39,032 bases of DNA from an uncultured Rhodothermaceae bacterium (GTDB taxonomy: Bacteria > Bacteroidota > Rhodothermia > Rhodothermales > Salinibacteraceae): NCBI GenBank assembly GCA_913056335.1, contig CAJXLX010000018.1, forward strand, positions 1 through 39,032, in the 5' to 3' direction. The notes beneath the pieces are model-generated. The model was not told the origin of the DNA. It did no database searches and was given only the letters and a program-made list of their open reading frames with translations. Shown piece after piece: positions 1 to 8,409 of the stretch (the stretch's first letter is position 1; each line of letters begins with the position of its first letter). A program made the position numbers and the translations under genes.

Positions 1-24
1 CTTTTAAGATGAGCGACGCGTAGA

Positions 25-58
25 CCGGCTCGCGTGCCCAACAGGGCGTGCGGGTCGG
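25..58. other. 15-bp imperfect hairpin in 5' leader
   Basis: Bases 25-39 pair with 44-58 around an AACA loop. All 15 positions pair if four or so G-U pairs are allowed, so the fold is stronger as RNA than as DNA. No T-run follows on either strand, so it is not a classical intrinsic terminator. It lies about 50 bases upstream of the lipoprotein start at 111. It could be a leader structure or the 3' end of an upstream gene outside the window. Confidence 0.35.
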
Positions 59-110
59 CTGTGCGCATCGCAGCACCACCCCTATTTCTCCACAGTCTGG
101 ATTTATACCT

Positions 111-1118
111 ATGTATTCCACGTTTACACGACTTTCTGCGCTTGCTGTAGCTGCGCTCCTGCTCGTAATGAGCACGGGCTGCGACAGTGGCGTTGACCCT
201 AACCTACAGACCGAAGGCGACGAGCCCACGGTTCAATTTGCAACCTCGTCGGTGTCCAGCTCGCGTTCGGCAGCCAGCGTACCGGTTGAGGTGACGATCA
301 GCAACGCGCCCGACCGCGAAGTTACAGCTGAGCTGCTCTACGCAAACGCCATCAGCCAAACCGAAGCTACCGAGTTCGGCTTCCCGAGCGACGCGGTCGT
401 CGGCGATGGCAACGCCTATGTCGCAGGAAGCGTCACGTTTCCGCCGAATGCTGAAGGCGATGCCGCCACCACTACGATAGACGTCCCGCTTTCGGGCACT
501 TCGGGCGTTACCGATCAGCTCACAGCGGTCTTCACGCTGCAGAATGTGCAGGGGGCTACGATTGGGTCGCGCAATCGCTTTGAAATGGTACTTGGAGCCA
601 TTACACTGCTCGAAGAAGACTTTAGCGATGAAGAGCCCGCACCGTTTACCGTGGTTGATGCACCTGATAGCGGAAGCTCCTGGTTCCTGGCGACCTTTGA
701 CAACGACCAGTCGCCGTACATGGAAGCGAATGGCTTTGGTGCAGATACACCGTCGAACAGCTGGATCATCTCGCCAGCGTTCAACTTCGCCGAGCGTAGT
801 GGCGAGACGCTGTCCTTCTCCAACGCGAAGAACTTCGATGACGGCGGCCTGGAGCAAGGGCTGCTCGTGAAGGTGTCGACCGACTACGACGGCTCGGGCA
901 ACCCGGAAGACTTCACCTGGACGGACATCACGAACCGTGAGGGTGCCGTGTATTCGGAAGGCGGATACGAATTTGTCTCCACCGGCGCCATTGACATCAG
1001 CGACGAGGAGTTCCAGGCGGAAGAGGTCTACATCGCGTTCCAGTACATCAGTAGCGGAACGGGACCTGGTAGCACGGAGCTCTGGCAGGTTGATGACATT
1101 CTGGTGCGTGCACAGTAA
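111..1118 (+). CDS. Surface lipoprotein, Calx-beta-like plus choice-of-anchor J-like domain
   Basis: A 335-residue exported protein. The ATG at 111 is chosen because it places a lipoprotein signal peptide at the N-terminus: Arg7, a hydrophobic run to about residue 20, then STGC with Cys24 as the lipidation site. The reading frame stays open upstream to 48, but that stretch would spoil the signal. Residues about 38-165 have the FATSSVS...VPVEVTISN pattern of Calx-beta-like sandwiches. Residues about 170-335 resemble choice-of-anchor J/DUF5017 domains: EDFSD near the start, then SNSWIISPAFNF, ending WQVDDILV. These modules are common on Bacteroidota surface proteins, and no type IX sorting tail is visible. 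The gene stands alone and converges on the barrel gene, followed by a terminator. The ligand is unknown. The lipoprotein call is strong; the domain names are from pattern memory. Confidence 0.75.
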   Translation: MYSTFTRLSALAVAALLLVMSTGCDSGVDPNLQTEGDEPTVQFATSSVSSSRSAASVPVEVTISNAPDREVTAELLYANAISQTEATEFGFPSDAVVGDGNAYVAGSVTFPPNAEGDAATTTIDVPLSGTSGVTDQLTAVFTLQNVQGATIGSRNRFEMVLGAITLLEEDFSDEEPAPFTVVDAPDSGSSWFLATFDNDQSPYMEANGFGADTPSNSWIISPAFNFAERSGETLSFSNAKNFDDGGLEQGLLVKVSTDYDGSGNPEDFTWTDITNREGAVYSEGGYEFVSTGAIDISDEEFQAEEVYIAFQYISSGTGPGSTELWQVDDILVRAQ

Positions 1119-1162
1119 TCGCACCTCAGCATCGCCGTGCTGGCGATACCACCTAAACACCG

Positions 1163-1199
1163 AAGCGCCCTCGTCCTTTTCGGGAGGAGGGCGCTTTTT
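1163..1199 (+). terminator. Rho-independent terminator of the lipoprotein gene
   Basis: A perfect 10-bp stem (AAGCGCCCTC with GAGGGCGCTT) encloses a loop of about 14 bases. It runs directly into TTTTT on the plus strand, 45 bases after the stop codon at 1118. On the minus strand the run after the stem is weaker, so termination is mainly for plus-strand transcripts. Confidence 0.8.
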
Positions 1200-1231
1200 G
1201 CGTTGAGACGGTGGAAGAACCATTGATGGGT

Positions 1232-1259
1232 GTAGGGACACGGCGCGCCGTGTCCCTAC
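1232..1259. repeat. Perfect 28-bp palindrome between convergent genes
   Basis: The half site GTAGGGACACGGCG is followed exactly by its reverse complement, with no spacer. The two flanking genes converge on it, and its nearer neighbour ends at 1283. It has no T-run. Similar GGGCACGG...CCGTGCCC palindromes are, as I recall, scattered as REP-like elements in unrelated bacterial genomes, so a dispersed repeat is more likely than a dedicated operator. No second copy was noticed in this window. Confidence 0.7.
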
Positions 1260-1282
1260 CTACACGGGCATGACCCGCCCCT

Positions 1283-2608
1283 TCAAAACCGAAGGGCCAC
1301 CTGCAGCGTGTTGATGTAATTGTACGTCTCGCGCAACGAGGTCCCCTCCTCGCGTCCGTAAAACGCATAATCGACGTGGATGTGGCCCATGCGCAGTCCC
1401 ACCCCCGCCGTTGGGTAGCCCTGGTTGATGCCAAGGCGCGCAATCAGGATGTCGTACTGCGCCTCAGCGCCAATGTGCAGGTGCGCCAGTGCCGACTGCT
1501 CGACGGGTGGACGGCGATAATCCTGGTAATCGATGGCTACCGCCAGATTGCGAAACGGGCCCCACGCATCCAACGTGTAGGCCACGCCCATTCGCATCGA
1601 CGGGGACACCTGAAAGCGTTCAGCCTGCGCATCAGAAAGCGGATCGGAGGGAGATACGCGTCCGTTGGCTACCGGGGCCGATTGGTCGGGCAGAAGCGGG
1701 CCAAGCAGCGGGATACGCGGGGCCGTGTCTTGCAGTGCGAAGGTGAACTCAGATGCCCACAGGTCAAATGCCGCCGCGCCAACATGCAGCGTACCGGGCA
1801 GGTCGAACTTCGAGACCGTGTACATGGCCCCCACATCAACACTAACGTTGCGACCTACCCACACCGGATTTTGAGCGCGCCGGTTGTCGAAAAACGTGAG
1901 TTTGTCCAGGAGCGGAGTGGACTCAACGACGGGCATCTTGTCGGTGGGACGCACTTCGTCGATGCGGCGCTCCAGAACCGACACATAGCGCTGTACGGCG
2001 TTGAGTGTACCCCCCAGGCGCAGCCCCGGAACGTGCGCCGACGCGTCGTATCCGACCGTACCCGACAGCGTGACATCGGTACGCGCGCGGTGGTCGGCCA
2101 CGGGAATGGCATCAGGGCGGTCTGAGCGGAAGCGCTGGTTGAGGAGGCTGTGCACGGTAGCCCCGCCGCTCACCGCATACGGACCGCGGCGGTAGACGAA
2201 CGACGGCAGGGCGATGGTCGCCTCCAGAATCGACGGGCGCGCCCCAATGCGGCGTGTACTATCGGCAAAGGTCTGGAAGTCATCGTCAAACTCGCTGGGC
2301 TCTCCATTCAGGAGGGTGCCGGGCTCGCCGCGCGACATGTGGCGGAGATGGTCGGAGACGTGTCCGCTGCCCGCACCCTGAATGCGAAAGGCGGTGATCT
2401 GCGTGGGAAGCGCCGCAGGGTGGGCGGGATTGTAGGCAAAAGGGTGCGCCCGTCCAGGAAGAGCGGCTCCCACATCGCCGCGGCCCAAGGCCTCCACCGA
2501 CGGCGCAACTGCCCGCTGGGTCTGCCCAGTGTGCTGAGCGGCGAGGGGCCATGCATCTCCTACAACAAAAAGGACGACACTGCAAACACAGAAGGCTACG
2601 AAGCGCAT
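1283..2608 (-). CDS. PorV-like outer-membrane beta-barrel protein
   Basis: A 441-residue protein with a Sec signal peptide (basic start, hydrophobic residues 4-20, cleavage near AAQ at 23-25). The mature N-terminus carries SVEALGRGDVGAALPGRAHPFAYNPA. That matches the opening hairpin of the PorV/PorQ/UPF0164 barrel family, where a glycine-rich 'S-x-x-A-L-G-x-G' stretch precedes a 'x-NPA' motif. Alternating amphipathic strands fill the rest, and the chain ends LQVALRF, a terminal aromatic signal typical of barrels assembled by BAM. PorV proteins shuttle type IX secretion cargo, but relatives have other roles and no other type IX gene is nearby, so transport of that kind is not claimed. The ATG at 2608 is preceded by a pyrimidine-rich leader without a Shine-Dalgarno sequence. 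Confidence 0.7.
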   Translation of the reverse strand: MRFVAFCVCSVVLFVVGDAWPLAAQHTGQTQRAVAPSVEALGRGDVGAALPGRAHPFAYNPAHPAALPTQITAFRIQGAGSGHVSDHLRHMSRGEPGTLLNGEPSEFDDDFQTFADSTRRIGARPSILEATIALPSFVYRRGPYAVSGGATVHSLLNQRFRSDRPDAIPVADHRARTDVTLSGTVGYDASAHVPGLRLGGTLNAVQRYVSVLERRIDEVRPTDKMPVVESTPLLDKLTFFDNRRAQNPVWVGRNVSVDVGAMYTVSKFDLPGTLHVGAAAFDLWASEFTFALQDTAPRIPLLGPLLPDQSAPVANGRVSPSDPLSDAQAERFQVSPSMRMGVAYTLDAWGPFRNLAVAIDYQDYRRPPVEQSALAHLHIGAEAQYDILIARLGINQGYPTAGVGLRMGHIHVDYAFYGREEGTSLRETYNYINTLQVALRF

Positions 2609-2853
2609 GTGTTAATCGTTGAGAGGCGAAAAAGTCGGGACGCCGGTCCTGCACACAGTCATAGATGACAGCGTGCAGGGCAAACTGCTTCAACAATACG
2701 CAGTGAGCAAGGCAAGATCAATGCAAACTCGGTCGAAGATCGAGCGCCCGTGGGCAGAGCATGCACGACCGGGGGTCGTCCGAAACCCCATCGAAATGCA
2801 CGGGTATCGGGATGCGGATTGTCTTTGGCGAGCCCTTCTGGATCGCCCTTAAT

Positions 2854-2939
2854 GCCCGAGTGGCGGAATCGGCAGACGCAACGGACTTAAAATCCGTTGG
2901 TGCTTGTGCACCGTGTGGGTTCGAGTCCCACCTCGGGTA
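2854..2939 (+). tRNA. tRNA-Leu (anticodon UAA)
   Basis: An 86-base class II tRNA. The acceptor stem pairs 2854-2860 with 2932-2938 (G-U at the first pair), with A2939 as discriminator. The anticodon arm ACGGA-CTTAAAA-TCCGT places TAA at 2888-2890. A long variable arm (TGGTGCTTGTGCACCG region) and the T-loop TTCGAGTCC follow. The bases after the discriminator are CTATC, so the 3' CCA is not encoded and must be added by tRNA nucleotidyltransferase. It is a single tRNA, transcribed towards nfo. Confidence 0.96.
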
Positions 2940-2971
2940 CTATCTCCTTACGTTGGACACGGCATTTCTCG

Positions 2972-3808
2972 CTATGCTGCCTCTGCCCGCATCTGGTGCA
3001 CCCGCTTAATGTTATCCGGGTGGCCGAAACCATCGGTGTTGGGCGTTTCCAGTACGTACGGCAGATCGCGTAGGGCGGGATGCGTGACGAGGCGCTGCAT
3101 CCCCTCAAGTCCAATGTGACCCTCGCCGATGTGCGCGTGCTCGTCGCGGTGCGTACCGCAGGCGTGCTTCGAGTCGTTCAGGTGGATGGCATGCAGATGC
3201 GACAGTCCGATCGTGTCGTCGAAGGTTTGCACCATGGTGTCGACCGCGGCAGGCGTGCTCAGGTCGTATCCGGCAGCAAAAACGTGCGCGGTGTCGAGGC
3301 AGATGCCCAACGTGTGGTCCGACTCACGTAGCAGGTAGGCCAGTTCTTCGAAGCGCGCGCCAAGCTTGGTGCCGCTGCCCGCATCTGTTTCGATGAGAAC
3401 GGTCACGTCCTCCGGTACGTCGAGGGCACTGAGCGCAGAGACCGCGTTCTGGAGTCCCGCTTCCGCGCCTGCCCCGGTATGAGCCCCGGCGTGCACATTC
3501 ACGTAGGGGATGCCCAGACGGGCAGCGGTGTCGAGTTCCTCTTGCATCGACCGGATGGACTTGCGGCGCAGGTCGGGCTTCGGCGTGCTCAGATTCACGA
3601 GATATGACGTGTGGATGAGCCAGGCGCCGTCGAGGTGGGTGTCTGTGGCAGTACGAAACGCCTCGGCTTGCGCATCGCTGATGGGCGTGTGCGCCCAGAT
3701 CTGCGGGGCATGCGTGAAGATCTGTCCGCAACTGCCGCCAATCTGACGCTGACGACCTACGGCGTGCTCTACGCCACCGGCTACGGATACGTGGGCTCCA
3801 ATGGGCAT
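2972..3808 (-). CDS. nfo: Endonuclease IV (AP endonuclease)
   Basis: A 278-residue class II AP endonuclease, the usual length for Nfo (285 in E. coli). It cleaves 5' to abasic sites in base excision repair. A TIM-barrel with three metals is expected, and all nine ligand positions are present: H66, H106, E140, D172, H175, H209, D222, H224 and E254. Visible motifs include NVHAG, DTAH, HLNDSK and a C-terminal VLETP. The ATG at 3808 (MPIGAHVS) is chosen because family members start this way. The open frame further upstream encodes only low-complexity leader. It is last in a minus-strand series, 82 bases after the glycosyltransferase stop, and its leader holds a CCATCC-rich repeat shared with that gene. 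Confidence 0.95.
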   Translation of the reverse strand: MPIGAHVSVAGGVEHAVGRQRQIGGSCGQIFTHAPQIWAHTPISDAQAEAFRTATDTHLDGAWLIHTSYLVNLSTPKPDLRRKSIRSMQEELDTAARLGIPYVNVHAGAHTGAGAEAGLQNAVSALSALDVPEDVTVLIETDAGSGTKLGARFEELAYLLRESDHTLGICLDTAHVFAAGYDLSTPAAVDTMVQTFDDTIGLSHLHAIHLNDSKHACGTHRDEHAHIGEGHIGLEGMQRLVTHPALRDLPYVLETPNTDGFGHPDNIKRVHQMRAEAA

Positions 3809-3826
3809 AGGAGAGCTGGAAAGATA

Positions 3827-3856
3827 GAAGGATGGAGGGATGGACGGGTGGAAGGC
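3827..3856 (-). repeat. CCATCC-rich leader repeat, copy 1 (nfo)
   Basis: Read on the coding (minus) strand, this leader is a run of TCCATCC-like units ending about 20 bases before the nfo ATG. Its core TCCATCCCTCCATCCTTC (3827-3844 on the plus strand) is identical over 18 bases to the leader of the upstream glycosyltransferase gene at 5218-5235. Confidence 0.65.
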
Positions 3857-3890
3857 GTAGAATTGCTGACACCTCCGGCAGTGCAGGACA

Positions 3891-5198
3891 TCAGGAGGCG
3901 ACGGCACTGAGCACGTGGGCCATGCGCTGGGCCTGGCGGGGGCGGGTGTGTGCGGTGAGTGCATCCTGAGAGGCGCCGGTTACCGGTGTGCCGTGCTTCC
4001 ATGCGGCATGGTGCTCGGCTATGATCGAACGCAGGGTATCGGCATCGGTGTGGGCAATTATGGTTCCGGCATTGTGCTGGCGGAGGAGCGCCGCCGCGTC
4101 GCCATCGGGTGGGCCCATGCCTACGACGGGGCGCCCCGTAGCCAGGTACTCGTACAGTTTGCTGGTAATCATGCCTGCATCCGCCCGAAACGGTTCAATG
4201 CAGAGCAGGAGCAGGGCGCTCTCGGCCATGTAGCGCAGTGCTTTTGTATGTGGCAAAAAAGGCACGACGGTAGTGCACGATTCGAGACCGCGTTCGCGCA
4301 GGGCGGTGCGCACGACGGGCGCCACGCGGCCTACGAGTTGAAGCTCCAGGTTGGGCAGGGCGCCTTCGGAGCGGAGCACGGCCAGCGCATCCCACAAAGC
4401 GATGGGATTGCGATTTGCATACAGCGAGCCAACATGCGAAATCACAAAGCGGTCGCGGCGAACGGAGACATCCAGCGCGTCGAAGTCCGCCGGAGCGAAT
4501 CCGTTTTCCACGACCGGGCCGACGGTTGCGCCTTTGGAGGCAAAGAGCTGCTGCCACGATGGACTCACGGTCGTAACGCGCGTGGCGGTCTGCAGTACGC
4601 TCCGTTCCAGCGCGGCATCCAGGCGGCGGGCGAAGTCGGTGTGGGGCAGTTCGTCGTAGAACCCGATATCCGTCCACGGGTCGTGCAGGTCAGCCACCCA
4701 CGGCGTGCCGCTGATTCGGTGCAGTGTGTGCCCGATGCAGTGCACGGAGTGGGGGGCGCCGCTGGTGAGCACCGCGTCGTAGCGCTGTGTGCGCAGCAGG
4801 CGCATCCCGCGCCACACGGCAAAAGGCCACCACCCGATGCGCGCATCGGGGAGAAAGACGTTGGCGCGAATCCACCGAGCCAGGCGCTCAATCCACGAAG
4901 CGGCATTCGGGTCAAACGACCCAGCAGGCAGGGCGTCTTTCGTACTCGTTCCTTTCAGGCGGGCGTAGAGCGCATACGGATCGAGTGCAGGCGTGCGATG
5001 CACGGTGACTGATGGCGGCACGATCGCATGCAAGTCCGGATCGGTCGTGGGATACGCACCGGCCTGCACGGTAAGCACATCGACCTGCCAGTCGTGACGG
5101 GGCAGCCCCTCTACAAACTGCAGAATACGCTGCACAGCAGGTCCGCCCGCAGGCGGCATGTAGTACGCAACGAGCAGGACGCGGCGCGAGGCAGGCAT
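3891..5198 (-). CDS. GT4-family glycosyltransferase
   Basis: A 435-residue GT-B fold glycosyltransferase. The N-terminal domain opens [18 protein letters not shown], the glycine-rich acceptor-side loop seen in GT4 enzymes. It is followed by GAPHSVH and a WVADLHDPW segment. The C-terminal nucleotide-sugar domain has [13 protein letters not shown], then LLLLCIEPF, then [15 protein letters not shown]. The last is the family's E-x7-E-like motif that contacts the donor. A role in cell-surface polysaccharide or glycolipid assembly is likely from the family and from the YfhO gene just upstream (124-base gap). Donor and acceptor cannot be read from the sequence. No membrane segment is visible; it is probably cytosolic or peripheral. 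The ATG at 5198 follows a CCATCC-rich leader without Shine-Dalgarno. Confidence 0.85.
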   Translation of the reverse strand: MPASRRVLLVAYYMPPAGGPAVQRILQFVEGLPRHDWQVDVLTVQAGAYPTTDPDLHAIVPPSVTVHRTPALDPYALYARLKGTSTKDALPAGSFDPNAASWIERLARWIRANVFLPDARIGWWPFAVWRGMRLLRTQRYDAVLTSGAPHSVHCIGHTLHRISGTPWVADLHDPWTDIGFYDELPHTDFARRLDAALERSVLQTATRVTTVSPSWQQLFASKGATVGPVVENGFAPADFDALDVSVRRDRFVISHVGSLYANRNPIALWDALAVLRSEGALPNLELQLVGRVAPVVRTALRERGLESCTTVVPFLPHTKALRYMAESALLLLCIEPFRADAGMITSKLYEYLATGRPVVGMGPPDGDAAALLRQHNAGTIIAHTDADTLRSIIAEHHAAWKHGTPVTGASQDALTAHTRPRQAQRMAHVLSAVAS

Positions 5199-5202
5199 GC
5201 GA

Positions 5203-5235
5203 GGGGATGGACGAGTGGAAGGATGGAGGGATGGA
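5203..5235 (-). repeat. CCATCC-rich leader repeat, copy 2 (glycosyltransferase)
   Basis: On the minus strand a pyrimidine-rich stretch of TCCATCC units ends four bases before the ATG at 5198. Positions 5218-5235 are identical to 3827-3844 upstream of nfo. The distance to the start codon differs between copies, so the element is not a conventional ribosome-binding site. Confidence 0.65.
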
Positions 5236-5322
5236 AGTTTCCCCGTTCACTTTTCTACAGCCGGGCAACCGGTGCTGAACACTTTTGCTATTGCTTGCAT
5301 CTCCAGCGGTTTCTGCGGCAGG

Positions 5323-7887
5323 TCATGCGCCTGACTCATCAGGGTCCGCGTCAGGGGGATGCGGGGCGTCAGGATCCGCTGCATCAGTGCGACGCCGCCA
5401 CCAGGGCTGCGCGACCAGTGCGATGATCGTGAGGTACACGCTGGCCGTAGCCACCTGCGCAATGATGCCGCCCACGCGGTTGGAGGTCGGCTCGAAGCGC
5501 ATGGTAAGCGTGTGCTCGCCTTCGGGAATGACCACGCCGCGCTGCAGGTAGTTGACGCGGTGAATAGGCACCGGCTCGCCATTGAGGTAGGCGTTCCAGC
5601 CGGCTGGGTAGTAGACTTCATTCACCACGAGAAGGTGTTGCCCACTGGTTTCGACGGACCACTCAATTTCGGGTGGGGTGAACGTCTGAAGCTCGACCGA
5701 GGGTGGATCATCGGGGGAAATAGCATCGAGGTCTACGTCGAGCGGTTCTTCGCGGAAGGCCTGTGCGCGCAGGTTGGTGGAGGCGTCGGCCAGGCGGTTC
5801 CACAGCGCGTCTTGGTCGGATTCGACAGTGATACGGTCCACGAAGAAGGCGCGGGGCAGCGCATCGGGGTTCTCGAAGACCTGCAGGCCGGTGCGTTCGT
5901 CGCGGTAAACCGGCTCGGTACCGGGGAGCGCCCGCTGCCCGATGATGTAGCGCCCGGCCATCAGGTTGAGCGCGCCTTTGTTGGGGCCGGAGCGCTGGTT
6001 GGGCTCCAGAATAAAGTCGATGTAGTCCTGGTAGCGCCGCAGCTTGGCGCCGTGGTATCCACCAATCGACTCGTGGTGATACGACGGCTCGGCGTTGTTC
6101 ATAGGGTTGAGCGCCATCGGGTAGACGCGGAAGTGCCCCGGACCACCTGCATCTTCGCGCGCGTCGATGAGGAAACGATCGAAGTCGCGCGTGGCAATCT
6201 GGGCTTCTGCGCGCTGATTTGGCGAGAGGTCGTCGCGGCTGAGGTAGCGCTTGCCTACGCCCCACAGATCCACGAGCACGAGCGCAGCGAGCCCAATGCC
6301 TACGACCCACGGGGCCGTAATGCGCTCGGAGCGATACGCCCAGATGAGACCCATTGCCAGGATCACAAAAATGAGTGTACGCTGCGCATCCGCCTGAAAC
6401 AAGGCTTGTCGCTCGTCGCGCTGGCCTGCCAGTTGATTACGGATAAACTGCTGCACTTGCGGATTTTGCAGCGAAAGGTCGGGCCGCTGCTGCTGGATCG
6501 CCTGCTCAATGCGGGCGCGCTCGTTGGGCTTTTCGAAGGAGAGAAGCGCGTCGCCGCCGACCCACAGGAGGAGGGCGAGTCCGGCTACCACGCCAAAGGG
6601 CAGCAGGCTATCGCGCATGGAAAGCGCATCTGCGTCTGGCTTGGAGCGCCGCTTTGTGCGGGTGGATGCGGGGCGTTTGAGCAGGGCCCGCATGCCAAAC
6701 GCAGCGAGCAAGACGATGGCAAGCACCGTGATGCTCATCCACGTTTCGGGCGTGCGGAAGGCGGAGAAGTAGGGGAAGTACTCGAACATGGGCCGGTTGA
6801 GCCAGGCGGCGTGGTGGCCCATCGCGAAGAGTCCAGTAACGAGCGCGCCCAGCCCAAGGCTCAGCACGAGGCGCGAGCGGACCTTCCACAGGGCCAGTCC
6901 GGCCAGCGCCACGATAATCCCGCCTACGTAGTGCGGTCCAGAGGTGAAGGGTTTCGGGCCCCAGTAGGTCTGCCCGCCCCCGCCAAAGGCATCGGCCACA
7001 AAGAGCGTAAGGAACTCGCTGGGTCCCTGACTCCAGCGCATGGCGTAGTCCCAGTCGAGGCTCCCGCTCCCGGCCTCGCCCCCGGCGGCGGCACCGCGAA
7101 TGGAGAAGTCTTTGTACTCGAAGGTGGACCAGTAGGGATGGATGACCATCACGAGCCCTACGACAGTGCCCAGCGCGAGCCATGCTGTGGTTTTGAGATG
7201 CGGGAGCCAGTCGGATTGGCGTCCTGCGCGCACGGTTTCCACGCTCCACCACACGAGGGCCACCATGAGCACGTAGTACGTGATCTGCGGGTGGTCGGCC
7301 CGCAGGTGCAGGCTCAGGGCCGCGCCAAAGAGCAGGCTGCTGAGCAGGCCGGGCCTTCGCATCCCGTAGGCAAATGCCAGGAGCAGATAGGGCGCATAGG
7401 CCAACGCCACGAACTTGGTCTGGTGCCCGGCCCCCAGGATGATGAAGAGGTAGGTGGTGAACCCAAACCCAAGTGCAGCCAGAAGCGCGGCCCAGCGGTC
7501 GCGCACCAGGTAGAGGACCAACGCGTAGAGGCCCGCCATCAGCAGAAAGAAGTGCGTGGTGGGCCACAGGTAAGGGCGCAGCGCGTCGACGATGGTGTCG
7601 AGCTGCGGGGCGGCGGGCGCATAGCGAATGTGATAGCCCGGCATGCCTGAGAATACGTTAGGCGCCCAGAGTGCGGGCTCACCGGTTTCCGCCTCATACT
7701 CCATCATCGCCTCGGCCATGCCGCGCCACTGCACAATGTCGGAGCCGTGCAGGCCCATGCCGTCGAAGTGAATAGGCGCAAAGTAGAGCAGCGAAAGCAC
7801 GAAAAACCCGACCAGCGGCAGTCCGTGGCGCTGCGCCATGCGCATGAAGCGGTCGGTGAGCGGGGAGGCGGCAGGCGAATCGGCCAT
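5323..7887 (-). CDS. YfhO-family polytopic membrane protein
   Basis: An 854-residue protein of the YfhO family (GT-C-like fold). Around a dozen hydrophobic segments occupy residues about 20-570. A soluble extracytoplasmic C-terminal domain follows, then a final membrane segment near 810-830 (VGGIIAQVATASVYLTIIALVA). The first external loop has the acidic GSDIVQW typical of GT-C proteins, where an Asp acts in lipid-linked sugar transfer. The C-terminal domain has the family signature LLVVNEVYYPAGWNAYLNGE...GEHTLTMRFEP. Family members are implicated in glycosylating lipoteichoic acid or other envelope polymers in Firmicutes. In this Gram-negative-type envelope the acceptor is unknown. It starts 49 bases after the gatC stop and precedes a GT4 enzyme, so an envelope-glycan role is inferred. 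Confidence 0.88.
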   Translation of the reverse strand: MADSPAASPLTDRFMRMAQRHGLPLVGFFVLSLLYFAPIHFDGMGLHGSDIVQWRGMAEAMMEYEAETGEPALWAPNVFSGMPGYHIRYAPAAPQLDTIVDALRPYLWPTTHFFLLMAGLYALVLYLVRDRWAALLAALGFGFTTYLFIILGAGHQTKFVALAYAPYLLLAFAYGMRRPGLLSSLLFGAALSLHLRADHPQITYYVLMVALVWWSVETVRAGRQSDWLPHLKTTAWLALGTVVGLVMVIHPYWSTFEYKDFSIRGAAAGGEAGSGSLDWDYAMRWSQGPSEFLTLFVADAFGGGGQTYWGPKPFTSGPHYVGGIIVALAGLALWKVRSRLVLSLGLGALVTGLFAMGHHAAWLNRPMFEYFPYFSAFRTPETWMSITVLAIVLLAAFGMRALLKRPASTRTKRRSKPDADALSMRDSLLPFGVVAGLALLLWVGGDALLSFEKPNERARIEQAIQQQRPDLSLQNPQVQQFIRNQLAGQRDERQALFQADAQRTLIFVILAMGLIWAYRSERITAPWVVGIGLAALVLVDLWGVGKRYLSRDDLSPNQRAEAQIATRDFDRFLIDAREDAGGPGHFRVYPMALNPMNNAEPSYHHESIGGYHGAKLRRYQDYIDFILEPNQRSGPNKGALNLMAGRYIIGQRALPGTEPVYRDERTGLQVFENPDALPRAFFVDRITVESDQDALWNRLADASTNLRAQAFREEPLDVDLDAISPDDPPSVELQTFTPPEIEWSVETSGQHLLVVNEVYYPAGWNAYLNGEPVPIHRVNYLQRGVVIPEGEHTLTMRFEPTSNRVGGIIAQVATASVYLTIIALVAQPWWRRRTDAADPDAPHPPDADPDESGA

Positions 7888-7936
7888 GCAGGCGGGGGCA
7901 GCAACTCAAAAAGACGTAGAGCGGCAACGGATGGAG

Positions 7937-8233
7937 CTATGCATCAGTGTCAATGACACGGGGAACGCGCAAGTACTCGCCGTCGGTGTCGGGGGCGTTC
8001 TGCAGGGCCTGTTCTTTGGAGATGCGTGCGTTGGGCTCGTCGCTACGCGTCACATTTTCACGGGTCACGCCGTGCGACATGGGCGGTACGCCTGCGGTAT
8101 CCAGTTCGTTGAGCGTATCGATATAGTCGAGGATACGGCTCATGTCGCGGGCGAGCCGTTCTTTTTCCTCGTCGTTGAACGAAAGGCGAGCCAGTTCAGC
8201 CACGTGGTCGACATCGTCAGGGGTTACAGGCAT
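7937..8233 (-). CDS. gatC: Asp/Glu-tRNA(Asn/Gln) amidotransferase subunit C
   Basis: A 98-residue protein matching GatC, the small belt subunit that holds GatA and GatB together in the amidotransferase converting Glu-tRNA(Gln) and/or Asp-tRNA(Asn) to the amide forms. The N-terminus VTPDDVDHVAELARLSFNDEEKERLARDM is diagnostic, as is the ILDYIDTLNELDT helix and the C-terminal LRVPRVI. The ATG at 8233 gives the normal family length; the longer open frame lacks homology. gatA and gatB are not in this window, so the operon is split, as in many Bacteroidota. It is followed 49 bases later by the YfhO gene and sits 176 bases downstream of the sigma-factor gene. Confidence 0.93.
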   Translation of the reverse strand: MPVTPDDVDHVAELARLSFNDEEKERLARDMSRILDYIDTLNELDTAGVPPMSHGVTRENVTRSDEPNARISKEQALQNAPDTDGEYLRVPRVIDTDA

Positions 8234-8409
8234 GGAATCCGAAGCAAGTAAGCAGTAGGGAAGCGGGGACAATGCGGCACGCCCCACAGCGGAAGGCTGC
8301 AGGGCGTGCGCGAGCAAACGGTACGCGCACAGGCGGCTGCGCTGAAGCGAGCACAGCCTGTGCAGCAGGGACGTTAAGAGTTACGCGTAGTAGCCGTGTG
8401 TCAAAGGCG

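Noticed and set aside
3915..5012. Long plus-strand open frame over the GT4 gene, and similar ones over rpoD, the GH3 gene and sbcD
   Set aside because: All are shadows of recognised genes. Their translations lack any known motif and have skewed composition.
5359..7650. 763-codon open frame antisense to the YfhO gene
   Set aside because: It is the mirror of a GC-rich real gene with strong family motifs. The antisense product is Gly/Gln/His/Arg-rich with no domain.
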